Source: SSF53 sp036170535 (lineage in GTDB: Bacteria > Spirochaetota > Leptospiria > Leptospirales > Leptonemataceae). From it: 64,000 bases of DNA. Below, piece after piece: positions 62,020 through 64,000 of the stretch. Numbering within the stretch: the first letter of the stretch is position 1; the number at the start of each line of letters is the position of its first letter. Location of the stretch: positions 1 to 64,000 of the forward strand of contig JAVHPJ010000208.1 in NCBI GenBank assembly GCA_036170535.1, read 5' to 3'. A program made the position numbers and the translations under genes. The notes under the pieces are model-generated. The model was not told the DNA's origin, did no database searches, and was given only the letters and a program-made list of their open reading frames with translations.

Positions 62020-62893
62020 TCAAACGCAACAAGCGTTCATAACCGTGCGCGCCCGGCCTTTTTTCCGGAGGGCGCGCATCGCCGCGCACGATCGCCGCGC
62101 ACAAGCGCTCCATCTGTTCGACGTCGTCAAAGCTTGCGCACAGCACGCCGGTCTCTCGCGCGAGAAACTCCATCAACTCCCGATGCACCGCACTCCCGAA
62201 GTCGCTGAGCGCCACCACCTTGCCCAGGCGCCAGGCTTCCAGCATGCTCATGCCAAAGTACGAAATGAAGACGCCGGCATGCGCGATTTCTTCAATAAAT
62301 GCGCGGCGCGCCAGAGCTTCCACGTGGCGAAACCCCGTCATTGCGCGAATGCGCTCCTCAGGCGCCTGCAGACCGCAGCGCAGACAGTCCTCCGCGCCGT
62401 CCCGGTGCAGCGTTTTAATCAAGAACTCGTCGATGGGCGCCACGCGGGCGAATGCGCCGCTGTAGCAGAAGACGCGCCGTTCCAGCGGAATCAAGTCTTC
62501 AAAAGGCCGTATATCACGACTGATCAACGCGTTTTCCAGGCACAAGTCCAGATCGGCCGCGGGATGGGGCAAGGTGTCATGGAACAAAATGTCGCCGTGA
62601 CTGGCGTAAATCGCGCGGTCCGCGCAGCGATTATCGAGCGCGATCACCGGCGCCGAACCGGCAAGCGGGCCGGGATCCGCATCCCGCGCGTCAAGCACCC
62701 AGAGATCCGGCGCCGCGGACGCAAACAAAACGCGCTCCGGCGCCCCGTCCGTAATCGTCAGCAGATTCGCGCGGACGCCCGCAGCGCCAAGGCGCGCGTT
62801 CAATTCCGTCATGCGCACCAGATGGCCGCTGCCGTACGCCGGGCCGGCGCCGACGATCACGCTGATGCGGGCCTCAGGTCGGATCGGGAGCAC
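61997..62893 (-). CDS. PseG/SpsG-like nucleotide-sugar hydrolase or glycosyltransferase
   Basis: A 298-residue GT-B-fold protein. The N-terminal VIVGAGPAYGSGHLVRMTELNARLGAAGV matches the PseG/SpsG nucleotide-binding start. PVIALDNRC and SYFGMSMLEAWRLGKVVALSDF are the other recognisable elements. In the family, PseG hydrolyses UDP-2,4-diacetamido sugars, and SpsG is tied to surface glycan synthesis. The start overlaps the end of the SpsF-like gene by 20 bp, so they are a pair. Confidence 0.75.
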   Translation of the reverse strand: MLPIRPEARISVIVGAGPAYGSGHLVRMTELNARLGAAGVRANLLTITDGAPERVLFASAAPDLWVLDARDADPGPLAGSAPVIALDNRCADRAIYASHGDILFHDTLPHPAADLDLCLENALISRDIRPFEDLIPLERRVFCYSGAFARVAPIDEFLIKTLHRDGAEDCLRCGLQAPEERIRAMTGFRHVEALARRAFIEEIAHAGVFISYFGMSMLEAWRLGKVVALSDFGSAVHRELMEFLARETGVLCASFDDVEQMERLCAAIVRGDARPPEKRPGAHGYERLLRLISDRVGA

Positions 62894-63620
62894 GAAACAC
62901 TCGCTGTTCTACATGTTGATTGGCGGCGAATAACTCCGGTTCGCGTTCGAATAGCTCCATAAGCGCCGCGCTGTCAAAGTCCGGGCCCAGTCGGCGAAAC
63001 ACGGCGTCGACCACGCGCAGATCTTCGGCCTGATCCACCGTCACGCGCAGCGTCGCAGAGGCGCAGCCGCGCAGAGCGGGATAAGTTTCGTGCAGCGTCT
63101 TAAAGCGTTCAGGATGGTGTTTAATATGCAACGTGACGTGCTCGCAGTGTTCGGGCAGTGCGGGGATTGAGTCGTCCAACAGCGCCTCCGCCCGCATCGC
63201 TTCAACGGCTGCGCCCAGGGGCAGGCCTGAGAAAGAAAACAGATCCGCCTCCGTTCTTTGCAGGGCGTCGATGGTCGCCTGCGCCGCAGAGCGATCGACG
63301 CAGGGATTATCGCCGGTGGCGCGCACAACATAGCGGGCGCCCAGCGCGCGTGCGGCGCGACGATAGCGTTCGCGGACGTCCTCTTCCGGACCGGTGAAAT
63401 ACAGCGCGCCCGCCCGCTCGCACCATTCGCCGAGTGCAGCGTCGCCTTCTGGAATTACAAGGGCCGTGGGTATGCCCGCTGCGCGGAAATCCAGGCGGCG
63501 TAAAACATGCGCAAGCAGGGCGGGCCCGTCCGGCGCCGGCAGGGGGGCGTAGATTTTGCCCGGCAGCCGGGTCGACCCGCTGCGCGCCTGAATTAAAATA
63601 CATACGAACGCCTGCTGCAT
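62874..63620 (-). CDS. SpsF-like cytidylyltransferase
   Basis: A 248-residue nucleotidyltransferase. The N-terminal signature is ILIQARSGSTRLPGKI, with the Gly/Arg/Lys residues that bind the nucleotide. YVVRATGDNPCVD holds the metal-binding acids. SpsF proteins are related to CMP-sugar synthetases such as KdsB and NeuA and act in surface-polysaccharide synthesis. Together with the SpsG-like gene it suggests a modified sugar for surface glycans. No glycan synthase is adjacent. Confidence 0.83.
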   Translation of the reverse strand: MQQAFVCILIQARSGSTRLPGKIYAPLPAPDGPALLAHVLRRLDFRAAGIPTALVIPEGDAALGEWCERAGALYFTGPEEDVRERYRRAARALGARYVVRATGDNPCVDRSAAQATIDALQRTEADLFSFSGLPLGAAVEAMRAEALLDDSIPALPEHCEHVTLHIKHHPERFKTLHETYPALRGCASATLRVTVDQAEDLRVVDAVFRRLGPDFDSAALMELFEREPELFAANQHVEQRVFRAPDPT

Positions 63621-63720
63621 TTATTACGATCAAAGTCGCGACACGCGCGAACCCTCTTCTTGTATCGGCGTCTGATTCTGGATGACGCAGCAAGTTCGCA
63701 GCGTAACAGGGTTCAGAATC

Positions 63721-64000
63721 ATGGGAATTTCGCCGGAGATGCGCTATTATTCCAGCTGGCAACTGGCGCTGTTTCGAATCCTCGCCGGACTTTATTATCT
63801 GGTCCAGCATGGGATGTATTTCGTGAATCTGCTGTATCTCATTGGCGGCGGAGAGGGGCCCGCGCCGGGGGCCGACGCGTCGCCGGCGCCCTGGCTCGCC
63901 CTGCTCGCGGCCTCCGGATTGCAGCTGCTCGCCGCGCTCGCCCTCTGCCTCGGCTTCTACCGGCGCGCTGCATCCGGCCTGTGGCTGACGGCCGGCTGCC
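63721..64000 (+). CDS. Membrane protein, N-terminal fragment (HTTM-like)
   Basis: The frame runs off the right edge after about 93 residues. The start has SSWQLALFRILAGLYYLVQHGMYFVNLLYLIGG, with an Arg in the first helix, which recalls HTTM (vitamin K-carboxylase-like) membrane proteins. A second helix follows at about residues 63-80. A second in-frame ATG at 63682 would add 13 residues. The family assignment is tentative. Confidence 0.5.
   Translation, partial: MGISPEMRYYSSWQLALFRILAGLYYLVQHGMYFVNLLYLIGGGEGPAPGADASPAPWLALLAASGLQLLAALALCLGFYRRAASGLWLTAGC

Overview
The window is a gene-dense chromosomal segment of a GC-rich bacterium, strongly biased to GCG, CGC and GCC codons, with short intergenic gaps and no rRNA, tRNA, insertion sequence, phage or CRISPR array. 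Many predicted lipoproteins with loose lipoboxes, an outer-membrane beta-barrel, the scpA-scpB-pheA-tyrA-cmk-rpsA-hisG run and a compact cheW-cheA-cheB-cheY set suggest a diderm. My best guess is a high-GC relative of the Leptospirales (Spirochaetota). This is inference; no rRNA gene is present to confirm it.

Layout. 1-9.8 kb: the start of an ABC ATPase gene, a Kef-type antiporter, an esterase, a FecR lipoprotein, trpS, and a run of small membrane, zinc-ribbon and lipoprotein genes. 9.9-17.7 kb (minus): hisG, a TPR-like membrane protein, rpsA, cmk, tyrA, pheA, scpB and scpA; scpA appears to start at ATT. 17.7-23.0 kb (minus): chemotaxis genes, with CheA carrying a CheC-type phosphatase domain at its C-terminus. 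23.0-29.2 kb (minus): 5-formyl-THF cyclo-ligase, a candidate 6S RNA, zapA, a ZapB-like acidic coiled coil, rplT-rpmI-infC, glyA, a lipoate ligase and an RsbW-like ATPase. 29.4-33.0 kb (minus): a pabB-pabC fusion and typA. 33.2-35.8 kb (plus): a LytS-type sensor kinase and an acyltransferase. 35.9-40.9 kb (minus): a single reading frame joining a serine-hydrolase-like domain to a type II NADH dehydrogenase, an N-acetylglutamate synthase and a TetR regulator. 41.1-46.9 kb (plus): a probable TetR-controlled catabolic operon. 46.9-53.0 kb: a LolA-like protein, a short-chain dehydrogenase, a beta-barrel, and a tilS / acyltransferase / CBS / HNH operon. 53.0-64.0 kb: tandem DUF2147 proteins, manA, an AGMO-like hydroxylase, a lysine-less DegT homologue, a histidine phosphatase, a lytic transglycosylase, a 1-Cys peroxiredoxin with a perfect dyad at its ribosome-binding site, an SpsF/SpsG pair and a partial membrane protein.

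The most unusual items are: the operon at 41.1-46.9 kb (FGGY kinase, class II aldolase fused to a class III aminotransferase, a second aldolase-fold protein without metal ligands, and an MFS transporter) with repeated operator-like sequences beside a divergent TetR gene; the hydrolase-like/NDH-2 frame; the CheA-CheC fusion; and the DegT homologue with Asp at the PLP-lysine position. All functional statements come from motif reading by eye. No database search was run.
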